The notes: generated by a model not told the origin, from the letters alone. 64,000 bases of DNA from Heterodera schachtii (GCA_023374025.1 SIJG01000036.1:257426-321425); one strand, 5' to 3'; positions 9,514-23,896 are shown, numbered from the stretch's first letter. Numbers and translations are program-made.

Positions 9514-11411
9514 TCTCCTTCCCTTCTCTCTCTCCCACTCATTCACTTGTCTGAGGACTGCTCGTCGTTTCCCCGACTCCGCTCTTTGCCGCCGTTCCGC
9601 CGCGTGCCGTCGGCATTCCGCGACTCTTCGGCGGCTGAATGGGCTGCATCGGTAGGGAAGTGTTCGGTTTTTCGGCTTTTGGTCGGAATGGCACCGTATT
9701 CGGCTTCGTCCATCCGCCGTTCGTCGATGGCTTTGACTGCACAATTTGGCCCTGATGAGTGAGCAATTCAATTTGAAATTGTTTTGCCGTTCACCTGCGT
9801 CACAATGGCTTTGTGCGCGGGTGGTCTTTCTTTGTGTTGCGTTTCGCCGTTGTTTCGGCACCGCCCAATCCGACCAATTCGCTTGGGATTGTGATGGTTA
9901 TCCACGTGCGACAGTTGGCCGATACGCACGGCCCCCCGCCCATCCGCGCGTCGCTGCCCGCCTCGTCCTCCTCCTCAGCAGTGCCCTGCTCGCGCTCGGC
10001 CTGCGATTTATACAGTAGGAGTGTGTTGTTACAATGTCCAACTATTTAATTTGATTGGCTCACTCGGTCGCCGCCCGCCGATTGACCATTTCGTTCCTCC
10101 GTAGACGGCTCCGCACTGTTGGCCAAACTCCAACGGGCGGTCCCATTTTTGGGAGGTGGCCGATGCCGAGCCAACAACGGCATGTACCGCTCAAAGTTGT
10201 TCAAGGTCGGATGATTTGAGCTTGGCTGGATTTGAAAAGGGTAAACAAATCTCTTTTGGGGGGCTTCTCATTGTTACAGTACCCCTTTTAGGCTACATTT
10301 CCCATCGTAATCAATCACCCTTTCTACCGTAACCATCGTCGTCCGTTGTGCCATTTGCTGCCAATTTGTGCTTGCGTGGCTTTGTTCCAACTCGGCACTT
10401 TGCTCCTCTTCCTCGCTGCTTAGCACAAGTCGACTTAGCCCACCACCGGTGAATTTTCGTCGATTTTGTTGGTATTGACTGCGAAACGACGGCACTCCTT
10501 CGAATGGCGAAGACTTTTTGTTAGGCTCCATGCCATTTTGCTGAGGGTTGGCGATTGGAGAGAAGGAGTTTGGCCAGCCCACTATAAATTTAAAAATGAA
10601 TCTCCATTTTATCCATTTTAATGATTGTTTACCATTGTTTCTTAGAATGGGCTGACCACTGTTTGGCACAGTCTGAGAATATGGCCATTGCTGTCGTTGT
10701 TGGTTCTGTTTTGCCCGCATTGTCTGCTGATGGCGGCCCCATGCCGCCAAAGGACTTATGTTTGGCACTGACTCTGCCGGAAGGCCATTTGGAGAGAGAT
10801 TTTGGCGATGGACACCTGCTGCTGCTGCTGGATTTAGCAAGTTGCCGATTAACAATGCTAATTACCCTAATTATCCTTCGCAATTGATTACCTGCTGTGG
10901 CTGTTGCGTGTGCCTTTTGTTGCTGCTGTTGGTTTCGATTTGTTCTGCCATAAGGAAAGTGATTGTTTTGCCAATGGGCAGGCAGTGCAAAATTTGCGGG
11001 TCCGCCGGGGGGAAAAAGAGGCGCCGCGGGCGAAGGCGAATCGGCGGAAGGAGCGACCAGCACCAAAGAGACGGAGGAGGGCGAGGGCGAAAAGGCAGCA
11101 GATGCCAAAGATGAAGATGAATGGGACTGATCAGATGCCAAAGATGAAGACGAATGGGACTGATCAGATGCCAAAGATGAAGACGAATGGGACTGATCAG
11201 ACGGAGCATGGCCAAAGGGTGGCATGGCAGAGAGGGGACAACAGAGGAGCAGAAGCATCAGTAAAGCAGCGAAAGGGCCACACGGAAGGCCAATGGCATT
11301 GGCAAAGGCGGAAGGTCGGCAAAGGGACGACGACACGCTTAATGAGGGACAATTAACGCGGAGCAGCGGAAAGGCGGGCCGCTCGAGACAGACTCTCGAC
11401 AAAGGTTTCAT
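9145..11411 (-). CDS. Long Gln/Ser/Pro-rich protein, possibly secreted, unknown
   Basis: The exons join in phase on the minus strand: 11411-10892, 10827-10633, 10581-10283, 10225-10064, an exon within about 10003-9796, 9751-9547 and 9305-9145. A hydrophobic core (ALLMLLLLCCPLSA) lies about 48 residues from the first Met, so the N-terminus may be a signal anchor or the true start may be later. Three identical DQSHSSSSLAS repeats follow, then Gln-rich and Pro-rich regions. The exon near 9.8-10.0 kb switches reading frame; a 44-bp intron starting GTATCGG, or a later acceptor (GCGGGCAG), would repair it. There is no recognisable domain. A gland-secreted role is possible but not shown. Confidence 0.55.
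9402..9538. repeat. CT microsatellite
   Basis: This is a tract of (CT)n, interrupted by CCCT and GT. It lies in the intron between the last two exons of the minus-strand gene at 9,145-11,411. Similar CT tracts occur near 6,762 and 12,371. Confidence 0.85.
11101..11200. repeat. 33-bp minisatellite inside a coding exon
   Basis: There are three tandem copies of a 33-bp unit, almost identical. Read on the minus strand each encodes the 11-residue unit DQSHSSSSLAS of the gene at 9,145-11,411. The near-identity implies recent expansion. Confidence 0.85.
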
Positions 11412-11907
11412 TTTGTCAAATTTTGTCGCTTCGTTTAACTTTTTTAAGATTAATTCGCCTTATCTGCTTTTGTTGGCTCTGTTGTGGTCCTTTTTTATGC
11501 TTTTGTCCGGTAAAAAAAATCCATTTAATAGCGACAAAATATTTTAGAGGAGAAAAAAAAATGATGGAGAGAAAGGAGAAAAGAAAAATGAAAGTTGTAA
11601 AATTAAAATTAAAATTGGATTTAATAATCAATTTAATTTCTATTATTCAAACATTAAATAACCCAAAGAAGCGCCAAAAGAAGAAGAAGAAGTCACTTCA
11701 CTTCTCTTCCCAAAATGGTAAATAAATATTTTGTTTTATTTTCTGTTTGGCGTATTTTGGCAAAAAATGCGACATTTGTCTTTAAAATTCAACTTCAGAA
11801 TTTGTGTGGTCGGTCCTTTCTTAAATTTGGCCCTTTTCCGTTCGTTATTTCTGATTGGGTTGGATTCTGACATGAATGGCACGGGGATGAGATGAGAAAA
11901 CATTCTG

Positions 11908-12201
11908 TTGGCCCATTTATTTAAAATAATAATTATTTTAAATTGTACATTTTCGCTTTGGATGGCTTTGGACTCATTGGGGCGACACTTGCTGAAGGCG
12001 TGCAAACCGAAGAAGTTGAAGGCAGTGGATGAGGAAGTGTCCATCAATTGGCAAATGGCAATGCTTATGTACGTTTGGCTGATGGTTGGGCGGTGGTCCT
12101 ACTCAATTTTTTGGGCTTCGCAACATTTTCAGGAAGAATTTGTCAATGGGTGGGGAAATGTGAAAGATTGGTACGTCGGAACTGATGGGACAACAAAATA
12201 A
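11908..12201 (+). CDS. Weak candidate small ORF with hydrophobic segments
   Basis: A 97-codon frame contains a Lys-rich segment and a Trp/Met-rich hydrophobic stretch (AMLMYVWLMVGRWSY). An internal TTTTCAG could be an acceptor. I see no homology, partner exons or regulatory signal. It may be spurious. Confidence 0.2.
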   Translation: MAHLFKIIIILNCTFSLWMALDSLGRHLLKACKPKKLKAVDEEVSINWQMAMLMYVWLMVGRWSYSIFWASQHFQEEFVNGWGNVKDWYVGTDGTTK

Positions 12202-13410
12202 ATAAGGGATGATTTGAATTGGGGGCTGTGGGCTGAAGCTAACGAAGGACGGACGGACGGGCAATGATCCGATCCCTCCGCCGTCGGACGGATGGGCGGG
12301 GGTCGGCCCTTTCGGTGTTTGCCGTTGTCTCTCCACGTTCCCCCCCCCCCCCCCCCCGGTGAAAGTGGTCACTCTCTCTCTCTCTCTCTGTGCTTCATTG
12401 AGTGCTTCTTCGATCAGTGCGCTGTAGGTGAGCGTCTCCAGCACTTCAAATACCCACTGATCAGCCCCCCCCCCCCTCGGAGGTCAATGTTTGCCCTCTG
12501 CCCTCTCGAATTTTCATCCCCTCCCTTCTTCCCTTCCCCTGCCGGCTAACCCCAAAGGCCACTCCCACCAAAGCGGATCGGCCCGACCAGTGCTAATTTG
12601 GGACGCTAAAGCGCCCTGATGAGCTGGGCCGGACCATTATTCTCCCTCCGCCGATTGTTTGTGAATGGTGAAGCTCTCTCTCACAGCACCGCAAGGGTCC
12701 CTTCCCTCCCCCCCCCCCCCCCGCCCGTTCCAGGCTGATAGTCTGCCCAACCAAATAACCTCTCAAATTTCCCATTAAATTTAAAAACGCGCTGAAATTA
12801 ATAACAAAAAATGAAAATTTTAAAAAGAATTTTTAAAGAATGAATGAAAAGCAATAAAAAAACAACTGCACATTATTAGGCATCGAAAAACGACCACAAT
12901 TTCCTTACAATTAGCAAAGAGCAAAGGACGACACAGCCCAATTGAGAAGATGGGTCAAACACAAGCACATAATCCCACAATGATCCTCCCTTGGACAGCG
13001 GAGAAGGTCAATAGCAATTGGAATGATCGAATGAGACGACCAAACAATGGGAAAAGGGGGGGGGAAGGGGTGATCAGATCATTGACCAACGTCAACGAGT
13101 GATTGGGAAAATAACTCAGCAAAATTCAGCCGATAGGGGACGCTAATCTGTGCAAATTTTCTGCAACAATTTTTGGGATGGGAAGGCCAATATTTGTTAA
13201 GCGACTCATCAGATTTCTAAAATCGGCTCATGAGTTTAAAGAAAAGTTAAAAATATGAAAAAAGTTATGAGCCCAGGAGCGACGCCGAAGCATCGTCCTC
13301 ATGGAATTGCCCGTGCCAACCGGCAACAAATCGTCTGCTGAGCGTGTCCCCACGGACCAAACGGCCGTTTCAACTGTACTCGATGAGCTTGGCATCGAGT
13401 GCCCCATATC

Positions 13411-14772
13411 TACCGTATTTGCTCTTTTTATATGCCATGGTATATTATTTTTCAACCTCCTCAGAAAGGGGTAGATAATTGGAGACTGGTAGACTAAAGG
13501 AGACTGGGAGATTATTTTTCGGCTATTTATTTAGTGGAAAATTTTTGAAATTTTTTGAACATGTCGCCAAAAATGTCATCGCGTCAAAAAAAAAATAATT
13601 TTTATTGCATTTTTGTTAAAGAACTTCTGAAAGTTGACCCCAAAATGGCAAAAATGTGACATTTTCTTGCTCCCGGTATGCATAAAAATTGGAAAAACTA
13701 ATGAGACTCGACGGAGCAGGTCGCCCAGTTCACCGTCCGGACACCGACACTGAACTGGTGCAAGGGCGTATCTAGGAGGAGGGAAAGGGAGGGAATTCCC
13801 CCCCCCCCCCCCCCCCCGAAATGAAAATTTTTAAATTTTCCCCGCGGCGCCTATCGGCACCGCCGGACCTCCATTTTACACTATTTTTACAATTTTTTGC
13901 CTTAAAACGGCCAAAATTGGGTTGTTTTTAGTGAAAAAATGCAGTTTTTACCCAGCAGCAGCAGCAGCAAAAAAAAAAAGCTTTCTATTCGGTGAATAGC
14001 AAAAAAAAAAAAAAGGTCTTCAAAAAGCTCTTCGGGTCAGGTCCTCCCCTCCCCCCGCCCGAAGAAACATTTTTCTAGATACCCCTTGAACTGGTGGAAC
14101 CGGTTTTTATCCCTGGCGGCTGCACCAAATTCGGTAATCCTGCAGAATTGCGGTCCCGGCGAAAAATAAATTTAAAAATTTTGTTCTTATCTTTCCTGGG
14201 GTAAACAGGGGTGAGATTAGAGCCCGGCGCAGGACCGGATCCAAAAATTAATCTGCAGCCAAGCGGATTCGAACTCCAGACCCCTAGTAATTAAATTTCA
14301 AAAAATCGTAAAAACGAAAAGGTTAACTTCTCCGAACCTTCAATAGCTCATTCGAAATATTTAAGTTTGTGGGCTGACAACGCCATTGGACTGAACTGGT
14401 AAAAAATTGCTTGCTTCAAGCCGGAAGGAGCAATTGGACCGATAGGGATCAAATTTTTTGCGCGAGTTTAGGGCAACTGAAACGGTGAACGATGGACGAA
14501 ACGATCACGAAGAAGCCGGCTTATATGATGATGATGCAGGGCTGGATGGAGTCGGAGATGACGACGAATTGTTCATTAAGCCCCTTTTACTGTTGAATTA
14601 ATTTTAATTTTTTTTGGAAAATGTGCCAAATAAATTATTAAAAAATTCTATTTATCCCCCTGGCACATAAATGGAGACTGGTAGATTATTTTTCAACCTA
14701 GTTCGAAAGGGGTATATAATTGGAGACCGGCAGATTAATGGAGACTGGCATATAAAAAGAGCAAATACGGTA
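13411..14772. mobile_element. 1.36-kb element with inverted-repeat ends
   Basis: TACCGTATTTGCTCTTTTTA at 13,411 is the reverse complement of the sequence ending at 14,772 and both extend about 27 bp. Next to the left end lies a block reading TTTTTCAACCTCCTCAGAAA, which recurs inverted just outside the right end near 14,800. GGAGACTGGTAGATTA-type motifs repeat near both ends. There is no transposase frame, so it is non-autonomous or decayed. It contains a complete family A MITE. Confidence 0.6.
13761..14088. mobile_element. hAT-like MITE, family A copy 2
   Basis: This 328-bp element starts CAAGGGCGTATCTAGG and ends TTCTAGATACCCCTTG, an imperfect terminal inverted repeat. It is flanked by a perfect 8-bp duplication AACTGGTG (13753-13760 and 14089-14096). 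Inside are a C-run, the shared core GCGGCGCCTATCGGCACCGC, and poly-A stretches. It is non-coding and nested in the larger element at 13,411-14,772. Confidence 0.85.
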
Positions 14773-15509
14773 ATTACCCCCCCTCCGCCCTTTCTGAGGA
14801 GGTTGAAAAATAATCACCCCGGGGGGATAATAAAGAAAATACGGTATACCAATTTTGTTCTGTTTAGTTGAAGATGAACAATGTCGTGCCAGATCAAATC
14901 AAAATAAACAAAACAAATATTTTTGAATTAGCGCGCAAAAAATTATATAAGCTATTTGGCGTTATGAGTCAATTTGTTTCACGCTGGAGCAGTACCCATG
15001 GTGAACAGGAAAACGAAAACGAATTTTGAAATGAAATTAAACGACACTGTGAAAACTGATTTTGAGACCACTTTTGCCAAATTCTATTCCCTTATATGTG
15101 ACGACACAGAAGAAACAATTCAACGAAAACAGCTCAAAAAACTATTCAGTTTCATTGATACAAATAAACATAATGTTCGTTTATTCCATAATTTTTTAAG
15201 ATTTTAAAGATATGACCCATTAAAAAAAACAGTTTTAAAAGTCGTGAAAATATGTTACTGGGCATTTTGTGGTAGCTGATCACGGATGACTTTCAAGTTC
15301 ATTTGTTTATACAGTATTTAAGCCGAATTGTATCAAAATTAAATCCAAAAAATTTAATTTCAAATTTTTGTTCGCATTATGACAGGGTTCCGAATTGGTA
15401 AATGGATGATCGATTCGTGATCAACGACCCCACCAAACTCTAGAAAATGTTTCCTGACTTAGCAAAAAATACGGTGGCATAGAACCGTTTAATAAATATT
15501 GCCATTTAG

Positions 15510-17818
15510 CCGAATTTTCGCGATCGGATTGGCCCACGCTGCGACCTCCGTTTCCTCGCCGGCCTCCTCAGGCGTTACCAATGCTCAGTGAGTGGCGAGG
15601 ACAGACTGCTCTTCTCCATCTTGGAACTGCTGGAGAAGCATATGGCGTTGGATTTCAGGTTCACCACTTCATGAGTGTGAACATTTCAATTAGATAACTT
15701 TCAGAATTATTTCTCCTCTGGTGTTTGGCCCTTCCTCCAAAACTTATTACGAAGAGCTGATCCAATATGGGCGTGCTTTGCACAAATACCTAACACCTGA
15801 GCAGGTTTAAAAAATACAAATAATTAATAAAACAATTTTATTTGAGGTTCTTGCCTATTTCGATTCAAAACGAATGTGGAAATCCTTGCTGAAATTGGCC
15901 CATTTTGACCGTCATTTCAGTGCCGCACTGTCTAAAGGATCCACTGCCAATGCGGCGATGGAAATTGCGACGGGAGAGGTGTTAGAAAAGGGGCAAATAA
16001 CTTTTTCAGCTGGGATGAGCTGATCAAATCATTTCGTCAAGATTGATCCGAGCTGTTACGACCCTCGTTTTGTGCTTCGTTTGCTCGTCCAATTGATTGC
16101 TCCGGGTACAAAGGTACAACCAATTATTGTAAATTCGTTAATACTGCGGAATTGATGTCACGACAAAAAATAACTAAAACTTTTTATTTTTGTCTCGAGT
16201 AAAAAAAAGGCGCTGATTACGACCTGAGCTCAGATTTTCAAAAGAATTGATTTGTCTATGATTTTTCATCAGTTGATTTTTTCAAAATTAATCAGTAGAG
16301 ATTGGGCTTACCATCGTTTATACAATATTTTGTTGAAGCTCAACACCAACAAGTTCATACACGGAGTTTTCGTAGCACAATAATAAAAAAAATAGCAAAT
16401 TCCCAAATACGTCATCAATACCCAGCCTACAATAAGCACTTTTAAATTGTATCACTCATAAAACTATTTTTCAAATTTTAGGTCTTCCATTTCGATTCTT
16501 TGTTTTTTGCTATCAAAAGTTCATTGCCGCATCAAATGTGTGTTCTTCATACTTTTCCCCTTCCTTTTCAGCTCTCCTGTCGCCCCATCGTTCAGTCCAA
16601 TGCTTTGTCTTTTGCGCTTGCCTCCACGAGTTTCCAATCGGCGGACCTTCGAGCTTTGGCCTACGCCTTTTTGGAGCGTTTTCGCGGCCGACTTGTGGAG
16701 CTTAGCGACGAACATTTTCCACAACGAATACTTTTTCGACATATGTTAAACGTGTTCAAAAACTCATTGTTGGAATGCAACGAACGAACGACGCACGGTT
16801 TGTAAAACATTGGCTAATGGGAGGTTACCATGAATAACAAACAGTGAGTTCACTGCTGCGTATACTTTAGTGGTCAGCCAATTCCTCGCGCGGATCGCCA
16901 AAATTATTTTGCTGCCGCATGAGCCGATATACGCCCCGCTGATGTCCTACCTGACCCAAAAGCCATGGCTTCAGCTCAATTCAGTGCCCGAATTCTTCAA
17001 ACTCTTCTTCAGGTGCAAATGCATACTGTTGTTTATTGTTCTATGGTGTCATTTGTCAATTGGTTTTAGCTCGTCCACTGAAAATTGTCTCAAGGAAAGG
17101 CAATGGATTCTTCGGTTGCTGACCAACGGAATCGTGGACACGCAGGACTACGGAGCCATTTGCAAAGTGTAATTGCGCATTTTCATTTATTTAAAAATTC
17201 TCGGGTTTTACCTCCTTCAAATTTTCATAGCTTCGCTGTTGAGTATTGCATGGCCATTTTCTGCACGCCATTGGCCGACTATTGGACAAAGCTTTTGCTG
17301 CTCAAAGTGTTCGCCATTTGCGTCGGCCTTCGGTCGGCCGCACGCGACCTTTTCATTCGCTTAGACTTTGTGACTTGGCTAACCAATGCAATTTCAGTAT
17401 AAAAACGCATCTCATTGAAATTCCGAAAAATTTTCAACAATTTTTAAGCATCCTCGAACTACGCCAATGGAAATGTTCGAACTCATTGCGCTTTTTCGTC
17501 GTCTCGTTGAGAATGGACTCGCCAATTTAAACAATGAAACGAATTGTGAAAGTGAGCCGAAGGCGAAAAAACGGAAAAAATTGGTGAATGATTCGAATTT
17601 GGAAGTGCGGCGGACATTGCTAAATGCAAAACTGCGCATAAATGCGAATAAGGCAACATTTTCATTATACCAAATTTTATAGAATTGGGTCACTTTTTCA
17701 GATTGTTGCGCACCTCCGTTCCGACCAACGAATTGCCGTCGACAGCGATTTACAAAAACGCGACGAACACATTAATTGGCTAAAAGGCGAATTTTGTTTT
17801 TCATTAGAAACATTTTGA
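15510..17818 (+). CDS. URB1/NPA1-like pre-ribosomal protein, C-terminal half
   Basis: Eleven exons join with agreeing phases: 15510-15658, 15705-15804, 15847-15978, 16042-16113, 16482-16541, 16572-16797, 16871-17012, 17070-17168, 17231-17396, 17449-17652 and 17702-17818. Motifs such as RFLAGLLRRY, SALSKGSTANAAMEI, IDPSCYDPRFVLRLL, NALSFALAST and ERQWILRLLTNGI match the C-terminal region of URB1 (Npa1), a nucleolar helical-repeat scaffold needed early in 60S subunit assembly. The family is usually over 1,000 residues; only about 490 are visible. Frames at 14,875-15,190 may be earlier exons but I could not join them. The last intron begins with GC (AAG then GCAACA). Either the N-terminal half lies upstream in exons I missed, or it has been lost. 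Confidence 0.7.
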
Positions 17819-18027
17819 ATTTATTTCACTTGCTCATCTCATTTTTCTTGTTTTTTGTTGTTGTTATTGTTACAATTGTTTTTGTTATCGTTTTTATTTG
17901 GAAAGCAACAAATATTCTTTTCATTTGTTCTGTCTTTACTTACCATTTTGGACATTCCATCCGTTAAAATACTTATTTCATTTGCTCTGAATTTGTCCTT
18001 TTAATTCTCTTCCATTTGTTGTTTAAA

Positions 18028-20038
18028 ATGCGACCGCTTGCGCTCAAAGGTCACGAAAGAGCGATCACCCGAGTCCGACTGAATCGCGAGGGCGACATTC
18101 TCTTCTCCGCTTCCAAAGGTTCTGCCGTCTGTGCATGGTATGTCATCATTTCTTTTTTACCAATTGTAAGTTTTCATACACTGCCTTAGGTACACGGAGA
18201 ATGGGGAAAGAATTGGCACTTATGAAGGACATTCCGGTGTCGTTTGGGACATCGACGTCAGTTGGGACACACAAACGATGGTATCCGCATCTGGTGACCA
18301 AAAAGTTATGGTAAGTTGATGAAACGGAACAATAAATTTGGAAATAAACCCCGTTTTTGACTCCAAAGTAATTCCCTCCCCCTTTTTACTTTGCTTTCTT
18401 TAGGTTTGGGACATTGAGACGGGCGTTTCCAAAGGGTTCTCTGAGCCGGGTTCCGTAGTCCGTTCCATCGGTCTCTCCTACAGCGGCAATTTGGTGGTTT
18501 TCACGCTGAACAAGCCGACCACGGGCGGTCTCCCGGGCATTGTCGTGGCCGACCTTCGCGACAAAATGACGCAACCCATCCTACGCGACACTTTCGACGA
18601 CCAATGCAACGCGTGTCTCTTCTCACACTTAGATGACCACGTGGTGGCCGGTAAGTTAGCTGCGATTTTCTTTTTAATTTCAGTCGACGATTGGTTTTCC
18701 AGCACTGATAACCAAAAATCCCCCTAATTTTTAAATTTACTTGTTTATAAACAAAATCTGTTAATAATTTCAACGATTTTCAAAAAAAATTTCCTTCGCC
18801 GTCTTTCGGTATCGTTTTCTTCCCAATATCCCTAATTTTTGAAAATTCAGAAGCAATATGACTTCAGTTAATGGTCTGATTGTGAGTTTTTTTAGGTGAC
18901 CATACCGGACAGCTGGCGATGTGGGACTTGCGGCAGCCGGGCGCCGCTAGCAATTTCACACACCCGCACAAATACCAAATCAACGACCTTCAGATCACCG
19001 CCGATCAGACATTTATCATCACAGCATCGAAGGTGAAATTTAACTTTTTCGTCCTCTTAGAATTTCTTTCGTGTTGTATTTGAACTTTACTCCTCAAGGA
19101 CAAAACGGCACAACTGCACAGTGCACATGATCTGCAGCATTTGAAAACGTACAAGTGAGTGCCATCAGGAGAATATTTTTAACTTTATTTTGTGATTTTA
19201 AATAACGCTTTCCAGGTCCAACCGCCCGGTGAACACCGCCTCCGTCTCTCCCAGCCGCGACCACATCGTTTTAGGCGGTGGTGAAGAACACATGGAAGTC
19301 ACTCAGACGGCCACAACAGCGGAGCAATTCGTGGCCCGACTGTACCATTTGGTTTTCGAAGAGGAATTTGCCCGCTTCAGGGGCCATTTCGGACCCATCA
19401 ATTCCATCATTTTCGACCCCACGGGGGACATTGGTCAGTCATCGGGCAAGGCACTTACACTTAGAAATACTGATAAGAATGAAAATGAAATAAATTCTAA
19501 AAAGGTGCCTTTGGATTTATTAAAGTCAAAGGGTGATTTTAGTTTGTTTGTTTTTTGTATTATGATTTTTAACCGTGTAGGCTTTGCTAACGGGGGCTCC
19601 ACTGGTTCGGAATAGGTCGAGCCCTAATTTGCGGATGGGATCGTTTGCATTGAAGATAAAATAAATTAGGTTATTAGATGACTTTATAAACCAGGCATTT
19701 CTAACGGGTGCACTTCATTTCCCCCTGAAAATTAAAAAAAAATTCAAACAGAAATTTACAAAAAAAAAAATTCTAGGAAATTTTTTAGTAAATTTTTCTG
19801 TGGGGGGAACAACCTGCTCGGATTTCTAACCGGCTTCAAACCGTTTTGGCAATTTTGATCCAAACCGGTAAGAGAATAAAAATTTAAAAAATCTACTTTT
19901 TATCCTGTTTTTTTCTAGAATTATTATATTTTTTATTATGTTTTGTGTTGTTCAGTTGTCTCTGGGGGAGAGGACGGTTATGTCCGAGTGCAGGAGTTGG
20001 ACCAGTCGTACAAGGAATTCCATTTCGACATTTCTTGA
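18028..20038 (+). CDS. eif-3.I: Translation initiation factor eIF3 subunit I
   Basis: Seven phase-consistent exons (18028-18137, 18190-18310, 18404-18650, 18896-19032, 19099-19154, 19216-19433, 19956-20038) encode 323 residues, close to the usual 325. The protein opens [20 protein letters not shown], runs through WD40 blades with [12 protein letters not shown] and [12 protein letters not shown], and ends [11 protein letters not shown], as in eIF3i orthologues. It is a beta-propeller subunit of the eIF3 complex, which binds the 40S subunit and recruits mRNA in the cytoplasm. The ATG is the first in frame and matches the family start. It lies 209 bp downstream of the URB1-like stop on the same strand, so co-transcription is possible. 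The last intron (522 bp) is long and AT-rich. Confidence 0.95.
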
Positions 20039-20391
20039 TAAAGATGAATGAATAAGGAATGACAAAAAAAAAGTATTGTTGTCAATTCAACATGTTAATA
20101 TACATATTTGTTTTGTTGGTTAAATACATGTATTTCTGACAATGAGTAGAAAACAAAATAATTAAGGTAAATATGAGAAATTCAACCAAAAAACAAAATA
20201 ATTTATGAAATAAATTTACCTAAAATTTTGATAATGCAATTATAATTTAAAATTGTTTGTTTATTTCTAGCTTGTTTGTTTTATTTGGCGCAAATATATT
20301 AAATGAAAAATAATTTAAATTAATTTTGATTTGAAATTCAGTCCTTTTAATGTATTAAGTATATGCAATTAATTTCTGTCCGTTTGCATAA

Positions 20392-21346
20392 TCATTTTCT
20401 GCGTCCAAAGAAGCGTGCCCCTTGGCTAAGCAGTGGTATTTCGTATGGTCGGTATTGCCCCGCGTCAATGCCCAAAATGCGTCCGGCCTAAAAATTTTAC
20501 TTTTGCCGATTTGGCACAATTCCTTTTCTGCCTCGAGAAAAACACACGTCAGTTGCATTTAATCGCCTCACTCACCGCTCTGACGCCGTTGTAAAAGTTC
20601 TGTGCCCCTTGGCCAACCAAATCCGTCAATGGGCCTTGGAAAAGCATCGCATTATCCCGTCCCGCGTTGGAAAAGCCATTGGACGGGGGGCGGTCGAAGC
20701 CGACGGGAGCCTGAAAAGCATTGGGGATGAATCGCCTTTTGCCTTGTCCCAATACAACCGCCCCTCACAGTCGGCAGAACCAACTTGGTTGGGTTCAAAG
20801 CCCGGGTTGGAGAAAACCGCCCCCGGCGCCGGTTTCCTATTCGGGTCAATGCCGTCATTCGCTGCTGCTTCTGTTGGGCCCACGGCATTTCTGTGAGCAT
20901 TTTGCCGAGTGCCATTCGGAGGGGGCGGCGCGAAGGGTTGGCTTAAGTAAGTTGTACGGTTTTGCCAGTGTCCCACTTGACACTCTCTCCCTTTGCCCCA
21001 CCCGTCTTGTGCTGGGGACGGCGCCATTGGCAAAGGCAACGGAAGGGAAGGGCCCCCGGCAACGATGGCACCCTCGGGGAATTTGGAGTTTGTTTCGGCA
21101 AAAATCTGAGAGGACAAATCATTGAGGGACTGAGAGAGGTCGGCTCCGCCGGCCGTTGCTCGACCTCGTCCAACATCGCGTCCTCATATTCCTCAATGTT
21201 TGCGGTGCTCGGCACTTTCTGTGTCTAAAGAAATGTTCAAAAAAAAATGTAAAAACCTTTGGCAAAACTCTCACATTAATAAAAGAAAACAAAAGCGAAA
21301 TGGACACGATCAGCTGATGACAAAAAATGGCGTGGAGGAAAAACAT
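20392..21346 (-). CDS. Predicted secreted protein, Pro/Asn/Gly-rich, unknown
   Basis: Exon 1 (21346-21275) encodes a hydrophobic leader, MFFLHAIFCHQLIVSISLLF. Exon 2 starts at 21224. The last two exons are firm: 20710-20576 (APVGFDRPPSNGFSNAGRDN onward) and 20487-20392 (AGRILGIDAGQYRPYEIPLL onward, ending RRK and a stop). Between 20,720 and 21,220 coding continues but changes frame, and introns of about 35 and 75 bp are needed. One choice is GTCGAG to CTCTCTCAG, the other GTTGGT to TTTTCAG. The middle part has PFAPPPPNGTRQN and an NPGFEPNQ motif. It is probably exported. I do not recognise the family. Confidence 0.55.
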
Positions 21347-21992
21347 TTTTTATATTGAAAAGGAAGGCGAAATCAATGGGAAAAAACAATGGGACAGAAC
21401 CAAACGATGGTTAATTAATTAATTAACCAATGGAAAAGGCGGTTTTTTCTGCCAAATTACGTAATGCGTTTGCTTTTGTTGGGTCCGATCAGCTGCTCAA
21501 CTGCTGACTGATCGGACCTGTCTTCCAACATTTTTCCCATCCGATCGGTGGGCAAACGAATGGTCAAAACGATGGACTACAAATGCTTTTGCGAGAATTC
21601 CCGCCACTGGACGATCGAATTAAACAGTCGAATCGCGGTGCTCGTTTTTTGGTGAATTTGCTGTGGTAGGCTCGTTCTCACCTTCTAAAGGATGGACAAA
21701 CGCCGAGCGCAGAATTATTTTGGATGGATCAATTCCTCACGCACGAACAAAACACCATTTGGAGTAGGGGCGCTTTTTTCATTCGTTGGTCAGTGTAATC
21801 CAATAGAAGGATGGTGCCCCTCCCCCCCCCCCCCCCCATGGAATAAGAAATAAAACCATCCGCGAAACGAAGCAAAAGAAAACACGCTTTGCATGGAATT
21901 TAATTGGGGTAAATAGGCACTTAAGAATAACAGAATACGAGAGATCGATGTAAATTCCGTCACAAATTTACAAAATGCCACAAAAATCCCGT

Positions 21993-23896
<1,904 letters not shown>

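Larger units (their letters stand above)
12202..14879. other. Gene-free, transposon-rich interval
   Basis: There is no supported exon on either strand. It contains poly-C runs near 12,340, 12,470 and 12,710, a CT microsatellite, a 1.36-kb element with terminal inverted repeats, and a MITE inside that element. The gene downstream (URB1-like) lacks a visible N-terminal half, which this interval may have replaced or separated. Confidence 0.6.

Noticed and set aside
14230..14350. tRNA-like B-box (AGTTCGAATCC on the minus strand)
   Set aside because: No acceptor stem, anticodon arm or proper T-arm pairing could be drawn. At most a tRNA-derived SINE scrap, too weak to annotate.
20609..21228. Plus-strand ORFs opposite the secreted orphan
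   Set aside because: They are antisense shadows. The terminal minus-strand exons have good splice sites and exact phase.
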